From assembly GCA_051418055.1 (NCBI GenBank), contig JBPRGH010000137.1, positions 124,001 to 188,000 of the forward strand: a stretch of 64,000 nucleotides of DNA, read 5' to 3'. The position numbers and the translations under genes are program-made. Source of the stretch: JBPRGH01 sp051418055 (GTDB lineage Bacteria; Bacteroidota; Bacteroidia; Cytophagales; Cyclobacteriaceae). Shown here piece by piece: positions 52,880 to 62,122 of the stretch. Each line of letters opens with the position of its first letter. Position 1 is the first letter of the stretch. The notes beneath the pieces are model-generated. The model was not told the origin of the DNA, did no database searches, and saw only the letters and a program-made list of their open reading frames with translations.

Positions 52880-54091
52880 ATGATACAGTTTTATTCTGAC
52901 GGGGAATTAGTTGGTAAATATGAAATCTTCTCAGATTTTAAGGATCGTCTTAGATGGCATAAGTTGATTGATTTTATCGATACTGTGGATCATCTAAATG
53001 ACCATGAAAAAGATAGGATAAAAAAAAGCTACATAAAACTGAGCCAAATTTTAGGCAGAAATTTTCTTTTAAATGGACATAAAACAAATCATTCTTTATG
53101 TCAGAGATTTATAAATTTAGCACCTGATGCATTAAAATGGACTATTTGGTTAGCTGATACACTAGAAGGAGTTGAGAAAATTAATAATGGTAAAGTTGTA
53201 ATAAATAGAGTTAAGTCAAATAAATATACCCATGAAGGAATGGCAATTTTGCAGCTATTTGACTTGTTCCAGAAGGTTGGGTTTTCATTAGAATTTGAAC
53301 CAAAAATTAAAGTAAAAGAGAAGAATAAATTTCCAGATCTTAAATTAACAAGTAACACTACTAATAAAATTATCTTTATAGAGGTGTCTAATCTAAATAT
53401 AAGTGATAAACATGGAGATAATAGCTCCTTTAGCAGAATAACAAAAGTTTTAAGGAAAGATGCATTTAAATTGGATTTACATTTCTGTGGTGAAATTGTA
53501 GTTGAGGATTCTGATGTTGCTAAAGCAATTAATATTATTGAACATACTAAAATTCAGGCAATAGAGAATACATCTTTTATTGAAATAGATCAAATTGGTA
53601 TCAAATTAGGAATGGCCCACCAAAATGAATTAGAAAAACTAAAAAGTTGGGCAAATAGGAATGAAACTAGAGTAGGTTCCCTTTCTGGAGGGAGTGTTTC
53701 TTTGGATTCAGATATTCAAAGAATGAAAAATAAAATTAAAAGAAAAACTCAGCAGTTATCAGAAGATTATATCAATATTATTGTAATTCCTACCCACCAT
53801 TTATTCATGCTAGTTGGTGATAAGTTTGAAATGTTTAAGCAAGTGGGAGAATACTTGGGATTATTCCCAAAGATTTACGGTGTTTTAGTATATGGTAACA
53901 ATCAGTTAGCTAAACCCAATATTAAAGAGGTTTTAGGAAATCATATTATAGCTAATCATCAGGTCTGTCAGGATATAAATTCTTATATGTTCATTCATAA
54001 TGAAAGATGCGACAAAAAAATGGACGATCATCTTTGGAAATTATTTCATTCGGCTTTTGATGTGCCAGAAGTTAAAACCCTAACCCCCTAA
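52880..54091 (+). CDS. Hypothetical protein upstream of mcrB with possible nuclease-like core
   Basis: 403 residues. Region 135-175 (FEPKIKVKEKNKFPDLKLTS then IIFIEVSN) has the D153...E168-x-S170 spacing of a PD-(D/E)XK site, but serine replaces the usual lysine, so it may be inactive or a different fold. The C-terminal third has LYNIIVIPTHHLFMLVG-like strands and KIYGVLVYGNNQ. Short spacing (31 bases) and shared direction with mcrB suggest co-transcription. Family not recognised. Confidence 0.55.
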   Translation: MIQFYSDGELVGKYEIFSDFKDRLRWHKLIDFIDTVDHLNDHEKDRIKKSYIKLSQILGRNFLLNGHKTNHSLCQRFINLAPDALKWTIWLADTLEGVEKINNGKVVINRVKSNKYTHEGMAILQLFDLFQKVGFSLEFEPKIKVKEKNKFPDLKLTSNTTNKIIFIEVSNLNISDKHGDNSSFSRITKVLRKDAFKLDLHFCGEIVVEDSDVAKAINIIEHTKIQAIENTSFIEIDQIGIKLGMAHQNELEKLKSWANRNETRVGSLSGGSVSLDSDIQRMKNKIKRKTQQLSEDYINIIVIPTHHLFMLVGDKFEMFKQVGEYLGLFPKIYGVLVYGNNQLAKPNIKEVLGNHIIANHQVCQDINSYMFIHNERCDKKMDDHLWKLFHSAFDVPEVKTLTP

Positions 54092-54122
54092 ATTTTAATC
54101 CCTAGAATTTTAGAAGTAGAAT

Positions 54123-56711
54123 ATGTATAATATAACTAAAGAAGACATAGAAGCATTGCGAGAAGGTAATAATTTTAAGGATGTTGAGAATTCTGAAGAC
54201 TTTTACTTTCAAAAAGCTCAAGACCTGCTTAAAGAATGGCGTGATTTATCTTTAAATGAAGATATTAAAAATATTTTACGCACACAAAGAAATGATTACA
54301 AACTCATACAACAGACAGCTGAGAGTAATGAAGAGATTGTACGTGTACTTAACCTACTTTTTAGCATAACATCTTATTGTGATTACAGAGCCAAAGATAA
54401 AAACAAACTGAATGAATATCCAAATAAAAGAGTTTTAGCGCGTGCTATGGTGCGAATGGACGATTGGATTAATCAAGCCATTCTATTCAAATTTGAGCAA
54501 GATCAACTCCCTACAGGATCAGTTAAAAATGCCTTCGAATATCTTCTTAATCCAAAAATCAACTGCACTATTTTAAGTGTCAATCACAGAAAAATGGTAG
54601 CTAAAAATCTTCTGGGAGTAGAGTATACGGAAGAAAATTTTATTGATGACTTAATTAATTATTTTGAACAATTTAATATTAAAACTAAAAACCCCGACAA
54701 CTATACTCATCTTCTTACAAGGATTGTTTATGGGTTTGAGGAAAAATGGCTTGATGATGTTGTTGCTTTAATGGCTTCTGATGGAACGGGTTGGCAGGAA
54801 GATCATATTAAAGGTTTACATAATTCTGATGCATGTATAATTTGGAATAGCAAAAAGCCATCAAAAGGAGCCAAGGTTTTAAATTTTTTGAATAACAAAA
54901 TCAAAGAAGAAGGAGGGTTTGACTTATTCTATAGTTCCGGAGGTAAAGCTCGATATCGTGCTACAGTTATTGATTTTGTAACAAATGAGCAGGATTTTAA
55001 TAAAAGATCATGGCACAATCAATTTAAAAATATTTATGGATACATTGATGACTACGCACAATTTGTAGATCATAATAAGAAAGCTCAAATTGTTTTTTTA
55101 TGTAATGACTTTGAAAAGATCAAGCCTATAGATATTGATAAATTTGTATTTTTTGGAGGTACTCAACAGCCCAGGCAGGATAATTTATCACCAGTTCAAT
55201 CTTTACCTGAAATAGAAATTATGGAATTAAAGGACACTGAAGTTGATAAGAATAATAGTAATTATTCAGGAAATTCACCACTCAACCAGATACTTTATGG
55301 ACCCCCAGGTACTGGCAAAACATATAATACAATAAATAAAGCTATTGCTATTTGTAACCCTCAGTTTGATCTCAACCAAAGTAGAGATATTATCAAGAAG
55401 GAATTTTACCGCTTACAGAATACTGGTAAAATTGTATTTACAACCTTCCATCAAAGCTTAAGTTATGAAGATTTTATTGAAGGGCTTAAACCCGAAGAAA
55501 AAAATGGATCAGTAGTATATTCAATAAAAGATGGATTATTCAAAAGAATCTCAAATACAGCTCTTTATGCATGCTTGAAAAAAGATTCAAGCAATGAAGT
55601 TGATCGCCACGAACGATTTGATTTAATCTATAATAAATTTCTCACTCATTTAGAAGAACAAATAGAAAATGCTGAGGGAGAGTTTTTCCTTCCGCATAAA
55701 TCTAGAGGTTATTCTCTGCAGGTATTATCAATTGAAGGTTCAGATATTCGAACCAAAGGCAAAACTGCCATGAATGAAGCAAAAGTCGAAAAAGAAAAAT
55801 TGAGAATGCTTTACAATAAGTTTCCTAATATAACTGACATTAAAAATGTAGTACAAGATATTAGAGGAGTGGGACCGGGATTAGGTTGGTCTTCAAATTA
55901 TTATGGTATTTTTCAGGCATTTAAAAAATTTGAAGAAACAGTTTATATAGAAGCAGAAGATTTGGAGTCCCAAAAGCACAATTACAATTATGAAGAAGTA
56001 AGCGCGCTAGTGGAATCCATATCATTAAGCAGTTTTGAAGATTTAGATGCTAATGATAATATGGAGAAATTTGTTCTCATTATTGATGAAATCAATAGAG
56101 GAAATGTTGCACAGATTTTTGGAGAACTTATTACTCTATTAGAAGAAGATAAGCGAACGGGGAAACCTGAGGCATTGGCTGCTTTACTGCCTTATAGCAA
56201 GAAAAAATTCTCAGTACCTCCTAATCTTTATATTATAGGAACTATGAATACTGCAGATCGAAGTGTTGAGGCTTTAGATGTTGCGCTAAGAAGACGTTTT
56301 TCTTTTGATTACAAAGGTCCTAAATATAAGTTGCAAGAATTAGCATATCAAATAGGGAATACTGGAAAATCAGCAAAGGATTTATTAAAATTAATTAATG
56401 ACCGCATTACCTATTTAAAGGATGAAGACCACCAGATCGGTCATTATTATTTGATGGATAAGGCAAATCCTGAGTTATTGCGAGAAACATTTGAAAAAAA
56501 TATAATTCCATTGTTGAAAGAATATTTTTATAATGATTATGGTAAAATAAGGCTAGTGCTAGGTGATGGGTTTATGAAAAAAGATGATTTTCCTAAGTTC
56601 CCAGTTAAAGATCCGGATCTCATTGAGCAAGAAAACAGATATTCTCTAAAACCAATAGATGAAAGTTTCAATATCCTAGATGCATTAAGCCAGACACTTG
56701 AAGAGCACTAA
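54123..56711 (+). CDS. mcrB: McrB-like AAA+ GTPase of a type IV restriction system
   Basis: 862 residues. The N-terminal 380 residues are system-specific; the stretch at about 235-290 (ACIIWNSKKPSKGAKVLNF, then GKARYRATVIDF) may be a PUA/EVE-like modified-base reader, a weak inference. The AAA+ core has Walker A GPPGTGKT (393-400), then VLIIDEINRGNVAQIFGELITLLEED and NLYIIGTMNTADRSVEALDVALRRRFSF, typical of McrB. It drives cleavage of modified foreign DNA with McrC. It overlaps mcrC by 14 bases. Confidence 0.9.
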   Translation: MYNITKEDIEALREGNNFKDVENSEDFYFQKAQDLLKEWRDLSLNEDIKNILRTQRNDYKLIQQTAESNEEIVRVLNLLFSITSYCDYRAKDKNKLNEYPNKRVLARAMVRMDDWINQAILFKFEQDQLPTGSVKNAFEYLLNPKINCTILSVNHRKMVAKNLLGVEYTEENFIDDLINYFEQFNIKTKNPDNYTHLLTRIVYGFEEKWLDDVVALMASDGTGWQEDHIKGLHNSDACIIWNSKKPSKGAKVLNFLNNKIKEEGGFDLFYSSGGKARYRATVIDFVTNEQDFNKRSWHNQFKNIYGYIDDYAQFVDHNKKAQIVFLCNDFEKIKPIDIDKFVFFGGTQQPRQDNLSPVQSLPEIEIMELKDTEVDKNNSNYSGNSPLNQILYGPPGTGKTYNTINKAIAICNPQFDLNQSRDIIKKEFYRLQNTGKIVFTTFHQSLSYEDFIEGLKPEEKNGSVVYSIKDGLFKRISNTALYACLKKDSSNEVDRHERFDLIYNKFLTHLEEQIENAEGEFFLPHKSRGYSLQVLSIEGSDIRTKGKTAMNEAKVEKEKLRMLYNKFPNITDIKNVVQDIRGVGPGLGWSSNYYGIFQAFKKFEETVYIEAEDLESQKHNYNYEEVSALVESISLSSFEDLDANDNMEKFVLIIDEINRGNVAQIFGELITLLEEDKRTGKPEALAALLPYSKKKFSVPPNLYIIGTMNTADRSVEALDVALRRRFSFDYKGPKYKLQELAYQIGNTGKSAKDLLKLINDRITYLKDEDHQIGHYYLMDKANPELLRETFEKNIIPLLKEYFYNDYGKIRLVLGDGFMKKDDFPKFPVKDPDLIEQENRYSLKPIDESFNILDALSQTLEEH

Positions 56712-57999
56712 ACCAATATTAATATATGAGTATGGCCAACTGATTGTGGGGGAAAGCTATCTTGTAGAAGAAAAAACTAATTCCTACAGAATTTTCAACC
56801 AAAGTCATTTTGATGCACTAGCAAATTACCTTACACGTACGAAATGTGGCTTTTTTAGCCTATTGTCTAAAAGAGTTTGTTTTAATCAATTTGTAGGTGT
56901 CATTAAAATAGGTGACCTCACTATTGAAGTTCTTCCTAAAACAGATAAGCATGTATTGAGAGAGGCTGAGTGGCAAAAAGTATTAATTGAAATGCTTCTC
57001 ATCAGTATGCAGGTGAAGGCTAAAACGACCACGCAGGCAAGTATAACAATTCGTCAACATAGTGTACTGGAAACATACTTGCAACAATTTTTATATGAAG
57101 CGGAACGATTAATTCATCAAGGACTTATAAAAAAATATAGAACTAATATTAGTAATCAGACAGCTCTTAAAGGCAAGCTTCTTATTCACCAACAAATTAC
57201 GAAGAATGCAATTCATGCCGAGCAATTTTATGTAGCGCACTCAATATATGATCGTGACAATATCTATAATTTCATTCTGCAGGCAGCATTAGAATGTATT
57301 GCTAAAGTTGGATCGAATAGTATTGGTAAGGATGCACAAGCCCTACGTCTATTCTTTCCAGAATGTAAGCCGAAAGTTATTGATGAAAAACTTTTTCAAC
57401 GACTTACCTATGACCGTAAATCAAACGGTTATAAGAAAGCTATTGAATTGGCCCGAATCATACTCCTTAATTATCATCCTGATATTCGAGGGGGCAAAAA
57501 TGATATTTTGGCAATCATGTTTGACATGAATTATCTGTGGGAGAGCTTTATTTATTGGTCTTTAAAAAGAGCCGCTAAAGATAATGCGATAGTCAAAGCA
57601 CAAGCAAAAGAACTATTTTGGCGGCATCAGGATAATTGGAATTTACGATTAAAACCTGATTTGGTTATAGAAATAAATAAAAAAGAAATTAAGAAAAATT
57701 TAGTTCTAGATACCAAATGGAAGTTTCAATCAAGCGTTTCAATTCAGGATGTACGTCAGCTTTATACTTATCTTCATTATTTTAAATCGACGGATGGATA
57801 TCTATTATATCCTGAAAAGTTAGAAGAAGCAGTTATAATAGAGAAAGGCGATTTTTATATTCCTAAAGATTCTGATATAAAAAAATCTACACATTCCTGT
57901 GGTTTAATATTTGCCGATTTGATCACTGAAATAGATGGGAAACGGATGTTAAATAAAGATATTGGAACCTATATTCTTCAAAAATTCTCTGAAGATTAG
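56698..57999 (+). CDS. mcrC: McrC-like nuclease subunit of a type IV restriction system
   Basis: 433 residues. The N-terminal part (1-110) with GVIKIGDLTIEVLPKTDK is McrC-typical. The C-terminal nuclease has LRLKPDLVIEI near 318-330 and LVLDTKWKF near 338-346, the D...D-x-K layout of McrC PD-(D/E)XK sites. Partner of the preceding GTPase. The overlap suggests translational coupling. Confidence 0.9.
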   Translation: MKSTKPILIYEYGQLIVGESYLVEEKTNSYRIFNQSHFDALANYLTRTKCGFFSLLSKRVCFNQFVGVIKIGDLTIEVLPKTDKHVLREAEWQKVLIEMLLISMQVKAKTTTQASITIRQHSVLETYLQQFLYEAERLIHQGLIKKYRTNISNQTALKGKLLIHQQITKNAIHAEQFYVAHSIYDRDNIYNFILQAALECIAKVGSNSIGKDAQALRLFFPECKPKVIDEKLFQRLTYDRKSNGYKKAIELARIILLNYHPDIRGGKNDILAIMFDMNYLWESFIYWSLKRAAKDNAIVKAQAKELFWRHQDNWNLRLKPDLVIEINKKEIKKNLVLDTKWKFQSSVSIQDVRQLYTYLHYFKSTDGYLLYPEKLEEAVIIEKGDFYIPKDSDIKKSTHSCGLIFADLITEIDGKRMLNKDIGTYILQKFSED

Positions 58000-58060
58000 C
58001 TATAAAGTTTTGGGCAAGAGATGATAAATTAAGTGTTACGTTTTAATAATTATTGATTAA

Positions 58061-58319
58061 CCTCTGCCAGAACTGAACGACCTGTTGGAGCCAGAAGTGC
58101 CTATGAGAGCAGGCAGGCGAATAGTGAAGGCACGACCGCTTGTGATGGCACTGCGCGGGGAACGGGGCGGCATAAGAGTAGAGGAGTAAAAAATATCGGA
58201 TGTTGAGGTGTTTTATTAAGTGATTTGGGTGAGTTAAGTTCTATTGTACCATTGATTTTCGGGGCTCCGTCCCGATAGCTATCGGGACGGCGACTGGTGG
58301 TTTTATATTTTTTAAATAT
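58061..58319 (+). repeat. Composite dispersed repeat, copy 1
   Basis: It begins cctctgccagaactgaacga, contains gcgcggggaacggggcggca and aaaaaatatcggatgttgag, and ends in the palindrome gtcccgatagctatcgggac followed by tatattttttaaatat. A relative at 60590-60799 shares the first 210 bases, and 60998-61120 and 63724-63855 share the 3' part. The palindrome gives it the look of a REP- or MITE-like element. Confidence 0.85.
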
Positions 58320-58457
58320 GGAGAAAATAGGGTGTCAAATCTAAGCAACCTTCCCACATTCAGTAATTATCATTTTCAAAAGTACCCGAAGTTATCCCGT
58401 TTAAACTCTTCTGAAATTTTGATTTAGTAATGACAGCCGTATTAAAAGTTAATAAGA

Positions 58458-58505
58458 AAAGCCCGGGAGCATTAAGCAGTCAACCTAACGGGGTTCCCGG
58501 GCTTT
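58458..58505. terminator. Hairpin, 11-bp perfect stem
   Basis: aaagcccggga pairs with tcccgggcttt (58458-58468 with 58495-58505), with a 26-base loop. It stands between mcrC and the TPR lipoprotein gene, which converge. The T-tail is weak on the plus strand. Confidence 0.7.
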
Positions 58506-58783
58506 AGCCCTGAAAGAAAAGTAAAAGCAAGCAAGCATCTAATCAGGGTTTTTCTTATATGTTTTAATTAATATTCAGCAGGCAGGAATATTTTGGTTTT
58601 GGTTGTACTGCTGAATAATGGGTTCAATATAGAAAATTTGTTTTAAAAATGGAAGAGGATTTGGAGGATTTGGATTTACTGGAAGTTTCCGTGACGCCCG
58701 GTTTTTTTAAAAAAAATAGGTCTATTGTAATGAATAATTCCAGGACAGATATATGAGAGGTTTAGGGGTGAGCCCTCCCTTAC

Positions 58784-60463
58784 CTACTCCACTTTTGCAC
58801 TCATAAATTCCTTTGCTTCAATAACTTCCTTTCTATCCGTCCCGGAATTAGTGGTCAATTCAATCAATTGCCCGAAGTATTTTTTGGCTAATTTCTCATC
58901 CCCTGATCTACTTGCAGCAGACGCTGCTCCATATATGCCATTAAATCTATTGGGATGTTGCTTCAGGTCATATTCATAGGCTTTTAATGCTTGTGCCGGT
59001 TGATTAGCAGCTAACAAAAGGTCGCCCAGCAATTCACCTGCCGGCAGTACCTCGCCGGGAGTGACAGGATGTTTATTTGTGTTATACTCCATTTCAGCGG
59101 CCTCCCTCATCAATATAACAGCCACATCTATTTTCCCATTAGCGAAGGCAATCCAGGCTTCTATTGTTTTGATCTGTATTTGAACCTGATTTGCTTTATA
59201 TAGATCCTCCGCTTGTATTAACTTGTTGCGATTAGCAATTAGCTTATCTAATTCCTTTTGAGTGGCAGGAATATTTCCTTGTCGCACATTGCCCATGGCT
59301 CTTGTGAAAAATAATATTGATTCTTGCCAGGGCACGATATTCCAATCCAGTTCAAGAGTTGGCATTCCCAATTTAGAAGCGGCTTCCCAGTTCTTGTTTT
59401 CCAGTGCTATTCTTGCCGGTATGGCCGCTGCAGTATATGCCACTTTGAAATTTGCAGGAAACACTTTTTTAAAGGTTTTTAAATATTCATGCTGCTCATT
59501 GGCTTTTTGGTTATTACCTGTTTGCAGGTAAGCATAAACCAAATAATCCATACCATGAAGTTCTTCATCCCAATGGGCATCAGGGTCAATACTTTCTGAA
59601 TAGCAAAGTGCCGAAGCTGTGGACTTGATGTTGGAGCTTATTGACTCATTCCATAAACCTAATCGGGTGAAAATGTGAGAGGGCATATGTTGTGCATGAG
59701 CAGAAGAAGGTGCAATTTGTGCGTATTTACGAGCTGTAGGCAATGCTAATTCCGCCAATTCAGGGTAGTCATAATTGTGAATGATGTAGTGTGCAATTCC
59801 AGGATGGTTAGGCTGATTGGGATAAATAGATTCCAAAATGGCACCTGATTTACGCTGAACCCTGTATGTTTTATCCGCTGGGTCTGCTGTAGCAAGTAAG
59901 GCAAGCGCATAAAAAATTGCTGCTTCTTCATCATCATTATACTTTTGATATACCTTATACATTTCCTGTTCATAATTCTGTACACGCTCGGTATGGCTTA
60001 ATTTTTCCCAGTTGTTATAAAAACCGGCAAGTGCATTTATATAGTCATTTTCCCTTTCCCCATTTGAAACTAAACTTGCAGCCTTTAAAACTTTTGCTCC
60101 TTTTTCTAAATGCTCGTTTCCGGATTGAAGCCAAAGAGAGTGAAAATTACTCATTGCTACTCCCCAATAGGCCATAGCGCATTCGGGGTCGGCTTCTAAT
60201 ACTTTTACAAATGCTTTTTCCGCTTCGTCATATTCGAAAGAATGTAAGAGGGAAATAGCTAAATCAAATGCCTGCCTTACATCCGATTTACATGAGAGGG
60301 CGAAGCTGACATCGCCAAATTCACCACTTCCGCAGAGTGTAATCTCTCCCATTAGAAGATCCAGATCTTTAAGGTTGACCTTAGCTTTAGGTTTCTTGTT
60401 CTCACAACTATTTAGAGAAAAGACAATTAGAAATAGGACGAGTATTATCGGTAAGTTTTTCAT
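58784..60463 (-). CDS. TPR-containing lipoprotein
   Basis: 559 residues. Lipoprotein signal MKNLPIILVLFLIVFSLNSC (cysteine 20). TPR-like units: AFDLAISLLHSFEYDEAEKAFVKVLEADPECAMAYWGVAMSNF near 66-108, and a second set near 480-540 (QALKAYEYDLKQHPNRFNGIYGAASAASRSG). The middle part HPGIAHYIIHNYDYP and AHAQHMPSHIFTRLGLWNESI is characteristic of a large conserved family of tetratricopeptide lipoproteins of unknown function. Probably periplasmic. No obvious operon partners. Confidence 0.8.
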   Translation of the reverse strand: MKNLPIILVLFLIVFSLNSCENKKPKAKVNLKDLDLLMGEITLCGSGEFGDVSFALSCKSDVRQAFDLAISLLHSFEYDEAEKAFVKVLEADPECAMAYWGVAMSNFHSLWLQSGNEHLEKGAKVLKAASLVSNGERENDYINALAGFYNNWEKLSHTERVQNYEQEMYKVYQKYNDDEEAAIFYALALLATADPADKTYRVQRKSGAILESIYPNQPNHPGIAHYIIHNYDYPELAELALPTARKYAQIAPSSAHAQHMPSHIFTRLGLWNESISSNIKSTASALCYSESIDPDAHWDEELHGMDYLVYAYLQTGNNQKANEQHEYLKTFKKVFPANFKVAYTAAAIPARIALENKNWEAASKLGMPTLELDWNIVPWQESILFFTRAMGNVRQGNIPATQKELDKLIANRNKLIQAEDLYKANQVQIQIKTIEAWIAFANGKIDVAVILMREAAEMEYNTNKHPVTPGEVLPAGELLGDLLLAANQPAQALKAYEYDLKQHPNRFNGIYGAASAASRSGDEKLAKKYFGQLIELTTNSGTDRKEVIEAKEFMSAKVE

Positions 60464-60589
60464 ATCCGTAAGTTGAGGGTTATTATTTATCTGTCACATT
60501 TTCAGTAAAATGTTTACCCTTGCTTTTAACCCTTAAGACTATACAATATACACCGTATTATTATTTTTTCCCATAATAGTAATAATTTA

Positions 60590-60799
60590 CCTCCGCCAGT
60601 GGATTGAGCGCATGTTTGAACCCGAAGTGGCCATGTGCGTCAGGGGGTGAGTAGCGAAAGCCCGGCCGCTTGCGATGGCCCTGCGCGGGGAACGGGGCGG
60701 CATAAGAGTAGAGCAGTAAAAAATATCGGATGCTGAGGTTTTTAATGAGTGGATTGGGTGGGTTAAGTTCTGTTTTACCATTGATTATCGGGGTCCCGC
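60590..60799 (+). repeat. Composite dispersed repeat, copy 2
   Basis: It matches 58061-58260 with substitutions: cctccgccagtggattgagc..., cgcggggaacggggcggcataagagtag, then aaaaaatatcggatgctgag and tgttttaccattgattatcggggtccc. The copy lacks the terminal palindrome and ends at gtcccgc. Confidence 0.8.
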
Positions 60800-60997
60800 A
60801 AATAAAGAAGGATTGTTAACACTCAGGACTATGGACTAAGGACTAAGGACTAAGGACTAAAATAAAGCTCAGCTACCGGTCAGACCGCTTTTTGTCGCGG
60901 CGGAGAGCGGTCAGACCGGCCTTAAACCTGCGCGCTAGCTCGCCCCTTTAGGGGACGGGGGTGCGTTGGATAATGCCTTTTCTTGCGCTTAGAGAAA

Positions 60998-61120
60998 TAA
61001 AAAATATGGGATGCTGCGGTTTTTTATTGGGTGGATTGGGTGGGTTAAGTTCTGTTTTACCATTGATTATCGGGGTCCCGGCACAGGGCCGGGAACTGGT
61101 GGTTTATATTTTTTAAATAT
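60998..61120 (+). repeat. Palindromic dispersed repeat
   Basis: It starts aaaaaatatgggatgctgcg and ends in cccggcacagggccggg followed by tatattttttaaatat. It shares this layout with 58189-58319 and 63724-63855. Confidence 0.8.
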
Positions 61121-61157
61121 ATCGTGCCGGCGAAGTAATCTGTTCTTATAATAGAAA

Positions 61158-61222
61158 GATTGCCGCAGTCGCACCAAACTTCTGCACTGCGAGTTTATTA
61201 TTTCTGCTCCTTCGCAATGACG
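61158..61222 (-). repeat. Inverted copy of the cgtcattgcgaaggagc element
   Basis: gattgccgcagtcgcaccaa and ctgctccttcgcaatgacg are the reverse complement of the element at 34246-34312, with a few substitutions. A gccggcgaagtaatctg piece precedes it at 61127. Confidence 0.85.
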
Positions 61223-61380
61223 CCGTGAAGGAAAATTGTTGAAACTAAAGACTAAAGACTAAGGACTAAAATAAAAACAGTGAGTCAAAAGATAAATTTT
61301 GGTTTTCTTGATTCCATAAATTATATTTAACCTATTGAATCGGTTGTAACACCTGTTGCAATTGGTTTAGGTTGACTGCA

Positions 61381-61415
61381 AGACCGCCCTGTGGTAGGGG
61401 CGGTCTACTTTTTTT
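61381..61415 (+). terminator. Orphan rho-independent terminator
   Basis: agaccgccc pairs with gggcggtct over 9 bp around an 8-base loop, followed by a run of seven T. No gene precedes it on this strand; the TPR lipoprotein gene reads away. A small RNA in the 150 bases upstream is possible. Confidence 0.85.
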
Positions 61416-61453
61416 ATAGGTCATAGGATTAGGTTAGCTAAGGGTTAAATTAT

Positions 61454-61584
61454 TAATAAATTGGAATGATAATTGCTTTGATATTAGTATCTAGATAACC
61501 CGGATTCGCGCAACCGGAACTTACAAGTGCAAGCGTACGCAAACGTTTCTCAGTCCTCAGTCCAGGACCACGCTAAGCACCCCA
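61454..61584 (+). repeat. 131-bp direct repeat, left copy
   Basis: It starts taataaattggaatgataa and ends gctaagcacccca. The right copy (61846-61976) has the same length and 16 differences by my hand count, about 88 percent identity. It contains ctagataacccggattcgcg and a short ccgga...ccgg stem. The change from AT-rich to GC-rich sequence halfway resembles a promoter plus transcribed RNA. Confidence 0.9.
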
Positions 61585-61680
61585 CAAATTAAATCTTAAA
61601 ATTAGAATTAAAAACAGATGATACCCAGCCAAAGACAAACTGGCGCTCAGGGTTGCTTAAAAATAGTTAGGCTTTTCATT

Positions 61681-61810
61681 AAAAAACACGCTGGTGTTTT
61701 CGCCAAAACACCACGGTGTTTGCACCTAAACACGCTGGTGTTTTTCAAAAACACCATGGTGTTTGCACCTAAACACGCTGGTCTTTTTTAAAAACACCAC
61801 GGTGTTTTTT
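61681..61810. repeat. Array of six aaacac-N4-gtgttt palindromes
   Basis: Three tandem units of about 43 bases. Each has a palindrome aaacacgctggtgttt and a palindrome aaacaccacggtgttt (or aaacaccatggtgttt), separated by cgcc or ca-type linkers, and units one and two end in gcacct. In the third unit one arm is gtcttt. The array lies between the two 131-bp direct repeats. Confidence 0.9.
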
Positions 61811-61845
61811 GGAAAATTATTTTTTTTATGAATTTCTTTAATATT

Positions 61846-61976
61846 TAATAAATTGGAATGATAATTGCTTTTATTTTAATATCTAGATAACCCGGATTCG
61901 CGCATCCGGAACTCACAAGTACAAGCGCCCGGCAACGTCTTTCTGTCCTCAGTCCAAGACGAAGCTAAGCACCCCA
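61846..61976 (+). repeat. 131-bp direct repeat, right copy
   Basis: Same length as the left copy. The central ccggattcgcgcatccgg is a slightly better stem (5 bp) than in the left copy. It ends 147 bases before the start of the HU-like gene. Confidence 0.9.
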
Positions 61977-62122
61977 TATTAGACTCTTTTTAAGAATCAA
62001 ACCTACGGTAGGCTATACCAGGCAGTCGTTTCTGATCACGGTCCTGATTACACCCAGGCCAAGCCGGACCAAAGTACCTGTGAGAAACTTAAATTATGTT
62101 TCACACTTTAAATTTTAATGTC

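Larger units (their letters stand above)
58000..58783. repeat. Repeat-filled spacer with bidirectional terminator
   Basis: No gene is seen. A composite repeat (58061-58319) fills the first half, listed separately; a strong hairpin lies at 58458-58505. The rest, up to the end of the TPR lipoprotein gene at 58784, is AT-rich and featureless. Confidence 0.7.
60464..62095. repeat. 1.6-kb repeat-rich spacer upstream of the HU-like gene
   Basis: No gene is seen. Within it are the composite repeat (60590-60799), a ggtcagaccg inverted element (about 60876-60920), a ctcgccccttaggggacggggg element near 60948-60972, the palindromic repeat at 60998-61120, the inverted cgcaatgacg element (61158-61222), a strong terminator (61381-61415), two 131-bp direct repeats (61454-61584, 61846-61976), and a palindrome array between them (61681-61810). 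Confidence 0.8.

Noticed and set aside
61681..61810. Possible CRISPR array or retron RNA
   Set aside because: The units are palindromes with short fixed linkers rather than unique spacers of about 30 bases, and no cas or reverse-transcriptase gene is present.
61846..62095. tRNA or other structured RNA gene before the HU-like gene
   Set aside because: No cloverleaf or CCA end could be drawn. Only short stems such as ccgga/tccgg are visible.
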